The notes beneath the pieces are model-generated. The model worked only from the letters and a program-made list of their open reading frames with translations. It had not been told where the DNA came from and did not search any database. Below, piece by piece: positions 1 to 7,753 of a stretch of 13,511 bases of DNA. The translations under genes and the position numbers were made by a program. Each line of letters starts with the position of its first letter. The stretch's first letter is position 1. The DNA comes from Chloroflexota bacterium (GTDB lineage Bacteria; Chloroflexota; Anaerolineae; J102): contig JAADFV010000441.1 of NCBI GenBank assembly GCA_013152695.1, forward strand, positions 1-13,511, given 5' to 3'.

Positions 1-1
1 G

Positions 2-397
2 ATTATGGGCGATCTGTTCCGTATCCTCAATGAGACAGGGCTCAGCCCCGCCAATGCGCCGATCTCGGCCGCCCAATTTGCAGAATTGCTGAAATTAGTG
101 GCGCAGGGCACCATCAACGCGAACACCGGCAGCCAGGTCCTCAAGACCATGTTCCAAAACGGTGAAGACGCAGCCAAAATCGTAGCGCGTGAAGGTCTGG
201 CTCAGGTCAGTGATACCGATGTCCTGGCGACGGCTGTGAAGCGTGTCCTGGCCAGCCATCCCGAGGAAGTCATGCGGTACCGTGCCGGCAAAACGCAGCT
301 TTTGGGTTGGTTTGTGGGGCAGGTCATGCGCGAAACGCGCGGCAAGGCTAATCCCGGTCTCGTGCGCCAGATGCTGCAAGAACAGCTAAAGACTTAG
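2..397 (+). CDS. gatB: Aspartyl/glutamyl-tRNA(Asn/Gln) amidotransferase subunit B, C-terminal part
   Basis: This is the last ~131 residues of GatB, the subunit of the GatCAB complex that binds the misacylated tRNA and passes ammonia on to form Gln-tRNA(Gln) or Asn-tRNA(Asn) in the cytoplasm. The reading frame is already open at base 2, so the gene starts upstream of the window. The ATG at 5 is internal, because GatB is normally close to 480 residues long. What is visible matches the C-terminal GatB/YqeY helical tail: an ALxKLVxxGTI-like segment near the start, an SD-type acidic hinge in the middle, and the typical ending with YRAGK, a GWFVGQVM helix and GKANP before the final helix. The frame closes with TAG at 395-397. 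No convincing terminator follows it. The identification is firm, though only the tail can be judged. Confidence 0.93.
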   Translation: MMGDLFRILNETGLSPANAPISAAQFAELLKLVAQGTINANTGSQVLKTMFQNGEDAAKIVAREGLAQVSDTDVLATAVKRVLASHPEEVMRYRAGKTQLLGWFVGQVMRETRGKANPGLVRQMLQEQLKT

Positions 398-499
398 GAC
401 ACCACAAAGCGTTGTTCGACGGTCGGCATCCTGAGTGAAATAATACAAGAGAAAAACGAATTCCCGGCAACACTCAGTCAAGAAAAGGTAGCGGAACCT

Positions 500-1903
500 A
501 TGCCTGTTATCACCTTTATCGGTGCCGGTAGCACCGTCTTTGCCCGCAACCTCATGGCCGATATCCTCAGCTTCGAGGAGTTGGCTGAATCCACCTTTGT
601 CTTACATGATATCGACGAAGAACGCCTGCGTTTTTCGCAGACGGTGGGCGAAGGCCTGGCCCAGCAGATGGGGGCTCACCCCACCATCATCACCACAACC
701 GACCGTCGTCGTGCCCTCGATGGTGCTGATTATGCCATCAACATGATTCAGGTGGGTGGTTATCGTCCCGCCACCGTGACTGATTTCGAGATTCCAAAAA
801 AATACGGCCTGCGCCAAACCATTGGCGACACTCTCGGTATTGGCGGCATCATGCGCGGCTTACGCACCATTCCTGTGCTTTTAGCCATGGCGCAGGATAT
901 GGAGGAACTTTGTCCCGACGTCTTGCACCTCAATTACGTCAATCCCATGGCCATGAACTGCTGGGCGCTCACCCGGGCGAGTTCCATCCACACCATAGGT
1001 CTTTGCCACAGTGTACAGCATACGGCCGCCGAACTTGCCCGTGATATCGGTGTTCCCCTGGATGAAATCACATATCTGGCGGCAGGCATCAATCACATGG
1101 CCTTTTATTTACGCTTTCAGCGCCATGGCCAGGATCTCTATCCCGAAATTCATCGTGTGATCAGTGAAGGCCGTGTGCCCGAACATAACCGCGTTCGTTA
1201 TGAAATGCTGCAACGGCTGGGCTACTTCGTTACCGAGTCTAGCGAGCATTTCGCCGAGTATGTGCCCTGGTTTATTAAAAACAACCGTCCAGATTTACTC
1301 GAAACCTACAACATTCCTTTGGATGAGTATCTCGGTCGCTGTGAAATCTATGCCCGGGCCTGGGATTTTGCCCTCGAGCATGATGTCCTCCACAAGGGGC
1401 TGCCCGAAGCTCCGGCGATTGCCGCTCTTTTACAAAGCCTGGCAGAGGTGAAAGTCATGCCCAGCCAGCGGGAAGCCACCCTGGCCGCTCTGCTACAATT
1501 GCAGAACGAAGGCAAGCCAGGCCATAGTGGTGAATATGGCTCTCTTATCATCCATAGCCGCGAGACAAATACACCCCGCACCGTGTACGGAAATGTTCCC
1601 AACGAAGGCCTGATCGATAATTTGCCACAAGGATGTATTGTCGAAGTCCCCTGCCTCGTCGATGGCAACGGCGTACAACCCACGCGTATCGGTGCTCTCC
1701 CCCCACAGTTGGCAGCACTTATGCGTACCAACATCAATGTTCAGGAATTAACGGTAGAAGCGGCGCTTACAGGAAAACGCGAGCACATCTATCACGCTGC
1801 TATGCTCGATCCTCATACCGCTGCCGAACTCGATCTCCAACAAATAGAACAACTGGTCGATGATATGCTCGCCGCTCATGGTGACTTGCTGCCGGCTTAT
1901 TAG
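500..1903 (+). CDS. melA: Alpha-galactosidase, glycoside hydrolase family 4 (MelA type)
   Basis: This 467-residue cytoplasmic enzyme should hydrolyse alpha-galactosides such as melibiose by the GH4 redox-elimination mechanism, which needs NAD+ and a divalent metal, usually Mn2+. Visible evidence: an N-terminal Rossmann fold with GAGS at residues 8-11 and an acidic LHDID at the end of beta-2 (35-39); IQVGGY at 83-88; the family motif NPMAMN at 148-153; the metal-ligand Cys in CHS (169-171); and the second ligand His in GINHMAF (His199). The segments YFVTESSEHFAEY, LIDNLPQGC and HAAMLDPHTAA closely resemble what I recall of E. coli MelA. Relative to that protein there seem to be some 30-40 extra residues around 285-345. 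The ribosome site is weak (AAAAGG, 11 bases before the ATG). No sugar transporter or melR-like regulator lies beside it in the window. A 6-phospho-glucosidase or galacturonidase role is less likely given the MelA-like motifs. Confidence 0.9.
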   Translation: MPVITFIGAGSTVFARNLMADILSFEELAESTFVLHDIDEERLRFSQTVGEGLAQQMGAHPTIITTTDRRRALDGADYAINMIQVGGYRPATVTDFEIPKKYGLRQTIGDTLGIGGIMRGLRTIPVLLAMAQDMEELCPDVLHLNYVNPMAMNCWALTRASSIHTIGLCHSVQHTAAELARDIGVPLDEITYLAAGINHMAFYLRFQRHGQDLYPEIHRVISEGRVPEHNRVRYEMLQRLGYFVTESSEHFAEYVPWFIKNNRPDLLETYNIPLDEYLGRCEIYARAWDFALEHDVLHKGLPEAPAIAALLQSLAEVKVMPSQREATLAALLQLQNEGKPGHSGEYGSLIIHSRETNTPRTVYGNVPNEGLIDNLPQGCIVEVPCLVDGNGVQPTRIGALPPQLAALMRTNINVQELTVEAALTGKREHIYHAAMLDPHTAAELDLQQIEQLVDDMLAAHGDLLPAY

Positions 1904-1925
1904 CCATACTTGTACTAAAATGATC

Positions 1926-1952
1926 ATAACGCAATGCGTTATAAATTTTTTT
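1926..1952 (+). terminator. Palindrome plus T-tract after melA: weak terminator or operator
   Basis: A perfect inverted repeat, ATAACGCA-A-TGCGTTAT (1926-1942), lies 23 bases after the melA stop codon. Seven T residues follow at 1946-1952. As RNA it folds into at most a 7-bp stem with a 3-base loop and only three G-C pairs, so it would be a weak intrinsic terminator. The compact, near-perfect dyad also looks like a DNA-binding protein operator, and it sits about 30 bases upstream of the -35 element of the livG promoter candidate. The sequence does not decide between these readings. Confidence 0.4.
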
Positions 1953-1972
1953 GATAAGCGCCGCCACCATTT

Positions 1973-2001
1973 TTGGCGATTATTGCTATTGCGTATATAC
2001 T
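1973..2001 (+). promoter_or_regulatory. Candidate sigma70-type promoter for livG
   Basis: TTGGCG (1973-1978) and TATACT (1996-2001) are separated by exactly 17 bases. The -10 element matches TATAAT at five of six positions; the -35 element matches only its TTG half. Transcription would start near 2008 and leave a leader of about 120 bases before livG. It is the best promoter-like pair in the 228-base gap between melA and livG, and it sits just downstream of the palindrome at 1926-1942. Confidence 0.5.
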
Positions 2002-2052
2002 GGTGCCCTACCATACTCTGATCGCAATTAAAAAGATGATTCCTAATCTGTT

Positions 2053-2086
2053 CGCCTGATACGTGCCAATGAGGTGAAATCAGGTG
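2053..2086 (+). promoter_or_regulatory. Stem-loop in the livG leader
   Basis: CGCCTGAT (2053-2060) pairs with ATCAGGTG (2079-2086), giving eight pairs including one G-U and an 18-base loop. It lies between the candidate livG promoter and the ribosome site, about 35 bases upstream of GAGG at 2121. No T-run follows, so it is not an intrinsic terminator. It could be a leader regulatory or stability element, or chance. Confidence 0.3.
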
Positions 2087-2131
2087 GTTGTATCTCATCG
2101 TTGGACGCTCCCCTGTATGTGAGGATTCTTT

Positions 2132-2998
2132 ATGACGCGTGCCATGCAGCATCATTTGAATGGCAGTACGTTAGCCCCGGGTGACGTACAATTGGCAATG
2201 CAAGATATCTCCCTACGGTTTGGTGGTGTTACGGCCCTCGCGGGTGTCTCGATGGAAGTGCGGCAAAGTGAGATATTTTCGATTATTGGGCCAAACGGTG
2301 CCGGTAAAACATCACTCCTCAACTGCATCAGTGGGCTCTACCGTCCGCAGCAAGGGAAAATTCAATTTAGTAACCACGGGCAGGTCATTGATTTAACCCG
2401 TTTGTCGCCTCATCGCATTGCAAAGATGGGTGTGGCTCGCTCTTTTCAGAATATCGAGCTATTCAAGCACATGACTGTTTTAGACAATCTTTTAGCAGGG
2501 TGTCATGTGCACATGAAGGCCAATGTTTTGACGGGTATGTTGTATTGGGGAGCAGCACAACGCGAGGAAGTCGCATTTCGTGAGTTTGTAGAAGAGATTA
2601 TCGATCTTCTGGAAATCGAAGCCATCCGCAAACAAACGGTGGGCTCGCTATCGTATGGGCTGCAAAAACGTGTGGAGTTAGGCCGGGCACTGGCAATGAA
2701 GCCAGCGTTACTTCTGCTTGACGAGCCTATGGCAGGCATGAATAGCGAAGAAAAAGAGGATATGGCCAGGTTTATCTTGGATGTCAACGAAGAACACAGC
2801 GTCACGATTGTTCTCATCGAGCATGATATGGGCGTGGTCATGGATATTTCGGATCGGGTAGCAGTTTTGGATTTTGGTCGTAAGATTGGGGATGGTACTC
2901 CCGATGAGGTTCGCCGTAACCCCGATGTTGTCCGTGCCTATCTGGGTGAAGATGTAGCCCAAACCGGGTGGAAATCTTTCGATATCTCTTCCTCATAG
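2132..2998 (+). CDS. livG: LIV-type ABC transporter ATP-binding protein (LivG family)
   Basis: This 288-residue cytoplasmic ATPase is one of the two nucleotide-binding subunits of a hydrophobic/branched-chain amino-acid-type (HAAT) importer. Visible motifs: Walker A GPNGAGKTS at 53-61; a Q-loop in SFQNIELF (Gln106); the LivG-type signature LSYGLQKRVELGRAL from about 173; Walker B LLLLDEP at 193-199; and the switch His231 in LIEHDMGVVMDISDRVAVLDFG. The C-terminal wording (EEKEDMARFILDV, RNPDVVRAYLG) is what I associate with LivG proteins encoded beside acyl-CoA synthetases. The start at 2132 is supported by GAGG at 2121-2124, seven bases upstream. It leads the transport cluster and partners LivF (9300), LivH and LivM. 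A terminator-like hairpin begins inside its stop codon, so it may be made in excess of downstream products. The native ligand is unknown; the symbol is a family name. Confidence 0.93.
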   Translation: MTRAMQHHLNGSTLAPGDVQLAMQDISLRFGGVTALAGVSMEVRQSEIFSIIGPNGAGKTSLLNCISGLYRPQQGKIQFSNHGQVIDLTRLSPHRIAKMGVARSFQNIELFKHMTVLDNLLAGCHVHMKANVLTGMLYWGAAQREEVAFREFVEEIIDLLEIEAIRKQTVGSLSYGLQKRVELGRALAMKPALLLLDEPMAGMNSEEKEDMARFILDVNEEHSVTIVLIEHDMGVVMDISDRVAVLDFGRKIGDGTPDEVRRNPDVVRAYLGEDVAQTGWKSFDISSS

Positions 2999-3020
2999 GG
3001 GGCGTGCGTCCCCTCTTTTT
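2997..3020 (+). terminator. Intrinsic terminator/attenuator overlapping the livG stop codon
   Basis: AGGGGGC (2997-3003) pairs with GTCCCCT (3008-3014) around a GTGC loop, giving seven pairs with one G-U, mostly G-C. CTTTTT (3015-3020) follows immediately. The left arm includes the last two bases of the livG TAG codon, so a ribosome terminating there would cover the base of the stem. That suggests partial, translation-sensitive termination between livG and the synthetase gene rather than a hard operon end. Confidence 0.65.
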
Positions 3021-3042
3021 CATTCTTTCCACACATTCACAA

Positions 3043-3048
3043 CATAAT
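3043..3048 (+). promoter_or_regulatory. -10-like element just upstream of the acyl-CoA synthetase start
   Basis: CATAAT ends seven bases before the ATG at 3056, a spacing that would put the transcription start at the start codon itself. The gene has no Shine-Dalgarno sequence, which fits a leaderless transcript. The -35 side is poor: TTCATT at 3019-3024 with 18-base spacing matches only half, and it overlaps the terminator T-tract. This is a weak but testable site. Confidence 0.25.
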
Positions 3049-3055
3049 TTGCTTT

Positions 3056-4954
3056 ATGCCTGCAGAGACATTACCACAAATGCTGCTGGAGAAGGCAGCC
3101 CTTTACAATGATGCCAAAATTGCCCTTCGCGAGAAAGAATATGGTATTTGGCAAAGTGTCACCTGGGCTGAGTATCTCAATCATGTCAAGCATTTTTGCC
3201 TGGGCCTGGTAAGCATGGGCTTTGGACGAAACGATACCATCGCCATCATCGGTGACAATCGCCCAGAATGGATTTATGCCGAGCTGGCCGCGCAAAGTGC
3301 AGGTGGTAAGTCGGTCGGCATCTACCAGGATAGCATTGTGCGCGAGGTCGCTTACATCATCACCCATAGCGAAGTGCGTTTCCTGGTCGTAGAAGATCAA
3401 GAACAGGTGGATAAGATTCTGGAGCTATGGCCCGAATTGCAGGGTGTCGACGCCGTTATCTACTATGATCCAAAAGGCTTGCGGCATTACTCTGAGCCCT
3501 TTCTTCTAGATTTTCGTGAGGTTGAGAAGATGGGGCAAGCTTACGAACAGGAGCATCCCCAGGCATTTACGAAGATGGTTGAAGAAGGCAAAAGCAGTGA
3601 TGTTGCTATTCTTTCCACCACCTCGGGCACCACGGGCGAACCCAAACTCGCGGTCCTCACCCATGGCAACCTTATCAGCATGGGTCGAAATCTCATGAAA
3701 GTCGATCCGATGACCCCGGACGATGAGTTTGTGAGCTTTTTACCCCTGGCCTGGATTGGAGAACAGATGATGTCGATTGCTTGCGGGTTGCAAGTGGGGT
3801 TCACGATCAATTTCCCTGAAGAACCAGAAACAGTGCAAGAAAATATCCGCGAAATTGGCCCGCACGTTATGTTTTCGCCTCCACGCATTTGGGAAAACAT
3901 GGTCAGCCGTGTCCAGGTGAAAATCGAAGACACTTCCCGCCTCAAAAAGCGTTTTTATGATTGGGCCTTACCGGTCGGTTACGAGATGGCAGAGGCACGT
4001 TTCCAAAAAAAGGAGCCTTCTCGCAGTCTGAAATGGCGCTATCGTCTTGCCGACTGGTTGGTATTCCAGATGATCAAAGATCATTTGGGTTTACGGCATA
4101 TCCGTCGCGCTTATACCGGTGGCGCCGCCCTGGGCCCCGATGTGTTTCGCTTCTTCCATGCCCTGGGCGTCAATCTCAAGCAGATTTACGGCCAGACAGA
4201 AGTGAGCGGTATCGCTGTTTTACACCGGGATGGCGACGTCAAGTTTCAGACGGTGGGTACACCCATTCCTGAAACTGAAGTAAAGCTGGCCGAGAATGGC
4301 GAAATTCTCGTGCGCAGCCCTGCCGTTTTCCGCGAGTACTACAAAAACCCTGAAGCCACTGCTTCAACCTTGATTGACGGTTGGATGCATTCCGGAGATG
4401 CTGGTTATTTCGATGAGGATGGCCATCTCATCGTCATCGACCGGGCCAAAGATGTGATGACCCTCCACGATGGCACCCGTTTTAGCCCTCAGTTTATCGA
4501 AAACAAGCTCAAATTCAGTCCCTATGTCAAAGAAGCTGTTGTTTTCGGAGGAGATTGGCCCTATGTGACGGCTATTATCAATATCGACATGGAAAATGTG
4601 GGTAAATGGGCCGAAAATCATCAGATCGCCTACACAACCTACACCGATCTGGCGCAAAAGCCTGAGGTATACGCCCTGGTACGTAAGCATGTCGAACAGG
4701 CCAACAGTGAATTACCTGAAGCAGCCCGCATCCGTCGTTTTCTCCTCTTGCACAAAGAGCTGGATGCGGATGATGCCGAATTGACCCGTACCCGTAAAGT
4801 TCGACGGCGCTTCGTCGCCCAACGTTATGCCGATATCATCGCCGCCCTTTATGGTGAAGCCGATCACCTGGCTGTGGAAACGACCATTACTTATCAGGAC
4901 GGCCGTACTGCCGTCTTACAGACAAGGCTTCAGATCGAAGATATGACCGCATAA
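3056..4954 (+). CDS. Long-chain-type acyl-CoA synthetase (AMP-forming), transporter-associated
   Basis: This 632-residue ANL-superfamily ligase should activate a carboxylic acid to acyl-AMP and then acyl-CoA. It probably acts at the inner face of the membrane on acid brought in by the neighbouring ABC importer. Visible motifs: the N-terminal phrase REKEYGIWQSVTWAEY; P-loop STTSGTTGEPK at 187-197; YTGGAALG at 353-360; YGQTE at 378-382 (adenine/acyl site); SGDAGYFDEDG at 446-456; the hinge IDRAKDVMTL at 461-470; and a C-terminal LTRTRKVRRRF stretch holding the likely catalytic Lys581. The length and the FAA1/FadD15-like pattern suggest a long-chain or bulky substrate, but this cannot be read from sequence alone. 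No Shine-Dalgarno precedes the ATG, and a -10-like CATAAT ends seven bases upstream. Its place between livG and livH argues for coupled uptake and thioesterification. Confidence 0.9.
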   Translation: MPAETLPQMLLEKAALYNDAKIALREKEYGIWQSVTWAEYLNHVKHFCLGLVSMGFGRNDTIAIIGDNRPEWIYAELAAQSAGGKSVGIYQDSIVREVAYIITHSEVRFLVVEDQEQVDKILELWPELQGVDAVIYYDPKGLRHYSEPFLLDFREVEKMGQAYEQEHPQAFTKMVEEGKSSDVAILSTTSGTTGEPKLAVLTHGNLISMGRNLMKVDPMTPDDEFVSFLPLAWIGEQMMSIACGLQVGFTINFPEEPETVQENIREIGPHVMFSPPRIWENMVSRVQVKIEDTSRLKKRFYDWALPVGYEMAEARFQKKEPSRSLKWRYRLADWLVFQMIKDHLGLRHIRRAYTGGAALGPDVFRFFHALGVNLKQIYGQTEVSGIAVLHRDGDVKFQTVGTPIPETEVKLAENGEILVRSPAVFREYYKNPEATASTLIDGWMHSGDAGYFDEDGHLIVIDRAKDVMTLHDGTRFSPQFIENKLKFSPYVKEAVVFGGDWPYVTAIINIDMENVGKWAENHQIAYTTYTDLAQKPEVYALVRKHVEQANSELPEAARIRRFLLLHKELDADDAELTRTRKVRRRFVAQRYADIIAALYGEADHLAVETTITYQDGRTAVLQTRLQIEDMTA

Positions 4955-5018
4955 GCAAAGACCTGCAAAACATCCCTTGCCTGCATTTGGCAACCACCTC
5001 ATTTGACAGGACAATCAC

Positions 5019-5894
5019 ATGGATAAACTCTTGCAACTCACTCTGACGGGTCTCACGAATGGCGCCGTCTATGCCTTGGTCGCCTTGGGCTTTGTTTTAA
5101 TCTACAAATCGAGCGATGTCATCAATTTTGCTCAAGGTGAATTCTTGCTAATCGGTGCCTACATTGCTTATTTCATGATCGGGCAGTTGGGGATCGTGTG
5201 GCCGTTGGGCGTGCTCCTGACTTTGATTGTGGCCGTAGGCTTGGGTGTAGTGGTTGAACGCCTGGTTTTACGCCCGCTCATCGGTGAACCCATTATTTCG
5301 GTGATCATGGTCACGATCGGTCTGGCCAGTTTGCTCAAGGCTCTGGTCAATGCCCTTTGGGGAACAAACCCTAAGGTATTTCCGGCATTTATCCCCAAAC
5401 ATGAAGTTCACATCATGAATGCTGTGGTTACCTCGGATAAACTCTGGGCAATTGCCCTTAGCGTCGGCTTTCTCTTGTTGTTTAGCTTGTTCTTCCGCTA
5501 TTCGAGTGAGGGTATTGCCATGCGCGCCGTGGCAGATGATCAGCAAGCGGCCCTCAGCATGGGCATCAGCGTCAAACGCATTTTTGCTTTGGCCTGGTCG
5601 ATTGCTGCTGTCACGGCTGCAGTAGCAGGGCTGATTGTGGCGAATACCTTGGAGGTCAGTAGCAATATCAGCGGCATCGGCCTGCGTGTCTTTCCTGTGG
5701 TCATTTTGGGGGGCTTAGACAGCATCCCCGGTGCTCTCATTGGTGCGGCTGTCATTGGCTTGCTAGAAGCCTACAGTGGTGGTTATGTCGGTGATGGCAG
5801 TCTCAGTCAGGTCATTCCCTTCATCGTCTTGGTTCTCATTCTCATGGTTCGCCCTTACGGTCTCTTCGGTCAGGAAATCATCGAGCGCGTCTAA
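5019..5894 (+). CDS. livH: LIV-type ABC transporter permease (LivH family)
   Basis: This 291-residue, very hydrophobic inner-membrane protein forms half of the transport channel of the HAAT importer. The N-terminus carries the family phrase GLTNGAVYALVALGFVLIYK followed by VINFAQGEFLLIGAY (34-48), the hallmark of LivH. The cytoplasmic coupling loop that meets the ATPases is visible at about 165-192 (GIAMRAVADDQQAALSMGI). The C-terminus holds VVILGGLDSIPGALIGAAVIGL and ends in VRPYGLFGQ. About eight membrane segments are expected. The start is fixed by AGGA at 5008-5011, seven bases upstream. It follows the synthetase gene after 64 bases with no terminator and precedes livM by 51 bases, so co-transcription is likely. 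Confidence 0.94.
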   Translation: MDKLLQLTLTGLTNGAVYALVALGFVLIYKSSDVINFAQGEFLLIGAYIAYFMIGQLGIVWPLGVLLTLIVAVGLGVVVERLVLRPLIGEPIISVIMVTIGLASLLKALVNALWGTNPKVFPAFIPKHEVHIMNAVVTSDKLWAIALSVGFLLLFSLFFRYSSEGIAMRAVADDQQAALSMGISVKRIFALAWSIAAVTAAVAGLIVANTLEVSSNISGIGLRVFPVVILGGLDSIPGALIGAAVIGLLEAYSGGYVGDGSLSQVIPFIVLVLILMVRPYGLFGQEIIERV

Positions 5895-5945
5895 TTCTCC
5901 CCTTGTTGTATTCCCTTATTTCCCACACCCCTCAGGCGTGACACT

Positions 5946-6995
5946 ATGCAAAGCGGCATTTTTCATAGCACCTATCAAAAAGATATGGCCCTGCGCCATA
6001 CTCCGGCACAGAAAGTGCGGTTGGTGTTGGTTCTCATCTTTGTGATCATCTTACCCTTTGTTGCCGATAATTACTATCTGACCCTCGCCAATCAAATTTT
6101 GATCGCCATCATCGGTGCCATTGGCCTCAATATTCTTACCGGTTTTACGGGGCAAATATCGCTGGGACAGGGCGGTTTTATGGCTGTAGGTGCTTATACT
6201 GCAGGATTACTGGCTACTCGTGCAGGTATGCCCCTGTGGCTGACTATTCCCATAGCCTCGTTGGCAACGGCTCTTGTGGGCGGCATTTTTGGGATTCCCT
6301 CGCTGCGACTAAAAGGGCTCTACCTGGCGATTGCCACTCTCGCTGCCCAGGAAATCATCGTCTGGGTCGTGACGCACTGGGACACGGTGACGGGGGGCGT
6401 TGATGCCCTCAATGTGCGTAACTACGTATGGTTTCAGGGAGCACGTATGCGTTTTACGGAGTTCCAGTTCTACTGGATTGCCCTGGTATTGGCGATTTTC
6501 ACGGTGTTGGCAACGGTCAACCTGTTTCGTACTCGCGTGGGGCGGGCGTTCGTAGCCATTCGGGATCAGGATATTGCCGCAGAGGTGATGGGTATCGATT
6601 TATTCCGCTACAAGGTACTGGCCTTTGCTACTTCTTCCTTTTTTGTAGGGATGTCCGGCGCCTTGATTGCCCACTGGCGACAGATTGTCACCTGGGAACG
6701 CTTTACCATCGATATTTCTATTTTGTATCTGGCTATGATCATCATTGGTGGCCTGGGTTCTGTCTCCGGCTCCATTTATGGTGCCATCTTTATGACGCTT
6801 CTTCCCGCCTTCTTGAACAATGTCGGGCGTTCTTTGGGAGGCGTGTTTCCCCTCATGGATAACCTCATTCCCTTTATCCAAAAGGCGGTTTTTGGCCTGA
6901 CGATCATCCTGTTTTTGATTTTCGAACCGGAGGGTATTGCCAAAATGTGGCGTAACATCAAGGATTATTTCCGGTTGTGGCCTTTCAGCTATTGA
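5946..6995 (+). CDS. livM: LIV-type ABC transporter permease (LivM family)
   Basis: This 349-residue protein is the second membrane subunit of the importer. Evidence: the family signature GFTGQISLGQGGFMAVGAY around 66-84; SLRLKGLYLAIATLA at about 119-133; a coupling-loop segment GRAFVAIRDQDIAAEVMGID at 199-218; the phrase MIIIGGLGSVSGSIYGA near 264-280; and a C-terminal EPEGIAKMWRNIKDY region. The ending RLWPFSY looks like LivM members from clusters that include acyl-CoA synthetases (from memory, not searched). The start at 5946 is backed by AGG at 5934-5936. Met14 (5985) is an alternative start with a poorer ribosome site, so the first 13 residues are less certain. The gap to the CBS gene is 83 bases. 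Confidence 0.93.
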   Translation: MQSGIFHSTYQKDMALRHTPAQKVRLVLVLIFVIILPFVADNYYLTLANQILIAIIGAIGLNILTGFTGQISLGQGGFMAVGAYTAGLLATRAGMPLWLTIPIASLATALVGGIFGIPSLRLKGLYLAIATLAAQEIIVWVVTHWDTVTGGVDALNVRNYVWFQGARMRFTEFQFYWIALVLAIFTVLATVNLFRTRVGRAFVAIRDQDIAAEVMGIDLFRYKVLAFATSSFFVGMSGALIAHWRQIVTWERFTIDISILYLAMIIIGGLGSVSGSIYGAIFMTLLPAFLNNVGRSLGGVFPLMDNLIPFIQKAVFGLTIILFLIFEPEGIAKMWRNIKDYFRLWPFSY

Positions 6996-7078
6996 CGAAA
7001 CATCAAGGATTTGTGAAAATAGGCTAGTTTATTATTCCGCCAATCTCGCGATTTGCATTGTGCAAAGGAGCAACAACT

Positions 7079-7753
7079 ATGAAAGTTAGAGAGGCAATGA
7101 CGCCGAATCCTATCACCGTAACCGCTGACACTCCCCTCCCCAAGATCGTCGACCTCATGCGGGAACACCGTGTGCGTCGAGTTCCAGTCGTGGACGGTGA
7201 TCGACTGATCGGCATCATTTCTGATCATGATGTGATGGCCACTATGCCTTCACCGGCGACAACGCTAAGCCGTTGGGAGATGAATACCTTGTTGGAAAAA
7301 GTGCGGGCGAAAGAAATTATGACTTCCCCTGTCTATGTGGCTGCACCCGAATGTCCGATCGAAGAGGTCGCACGGATGATGCTGCAACGGAAGTTTGGAG
7401 CCATGCCTGTACTGGATGATGATGACAAGCTCGTCGGCATTGTCACCGAATCGGATATTTTCCGCATGTTTGTAGATATGCTCAGTGGCGAAGAGCCGGG
7501 GCTCCGTTTTGAGCTTCGGGTTGAGCGTCATCGTGGTGTTCTCTCCAATCTGGCTGCCATCGTCAATGATAATGGTGGGGGCATTATTGCCATTGCCACC
7601 TTGAACGAGCCTGATCATAAATACAAACGAGTCCTCGTCAAAGAAGAAGGTGGTGATCCCGAACGCGTGCGTGCCGCCCTGGAAAAAGCAGATATCGAAG
7701 TCCTCGATGTGAGCGAACGTGGTGTCTGTGGTATTCGCCTTATCAAAGCCTGA
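7079..7753 (+). CDS. CBS-pair and ACT-like domain protein (AcuB-like), putative regulator
   Basis: This 224-residue soluble protein has two CBS motifs followed by an ACT-like domain. CBS1 spans about 1-58 (MKVREAMTPNPITV, then VRRVPVVDGDRLIGIISDHDVM). CBS2 spans about 77-135 (AKEIMTSPVYV, then FGAMPVLDDDDKLVGIVTESDIF). The remaining ~142-212 carries FELRVERHRGVLSNLAAIV, an ACT-type opening. CBS pairs usually bind adenosine nucleotides and ACT domains bind small ligands such as amino acids, so a sensory role is likely. There is no DNA-binding domain and no catalytic domain. The start at 7079 is chosen because AAAGGAG lies eight bases upstream; the in-frame TTG at 7058 has no such support. It sits between the permeases and the binding protein of the importer, which suggests control of the transporter or synthetase by energy state or substrate. 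The exact function is unknown. Confidence 0.88.
   Translation: MKVREAMTPNPITVTADTPLPKIVDLMREHRVRRVPVVDGDRLIGIISDHDVMATMPSPATTLSRWEMNTLLEKVRAKEIMTSPVYVAAPECPIEEVARMMLQRKFGAMPVLDDDDKLVGIVTESDIFRMFVDMLSGEEPGLRFELRVERHRGVLSNLAAIVNDNGGGIIAIATLNEPDHKYKRVLVKEEGGDPERVRAALEKADIEVLDVSERGVCGIRLIKA

Noticed and set aside
431..477. Inverted repeat CTGAGTG / CACTCAG between gatB and melA
   Set aside because: Only seven pairs with a 33-base loop and no T-run; a match of this size can occur by chance. A -10-like AATAAT lies inside it (439-444), but the -35 side is poor, so no promoter or operator is claimed.
1748..2155. Open frame of 135 codons on the minus strand spanning the melA-livG gap
   Set aside because: It overlaps the 3' end of melA and the 5' end of livG, its product shows no domain or membrane pattern, and the gap is better explained as promoter and leader.
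5003..5008. Perfect TTGACA just upstream of livH
   Set aside because: No -10-like box lies 16-18 bases downstream, where the livH coding sequence has already begun; the overlapping AGGA is better read as the ribosome site.
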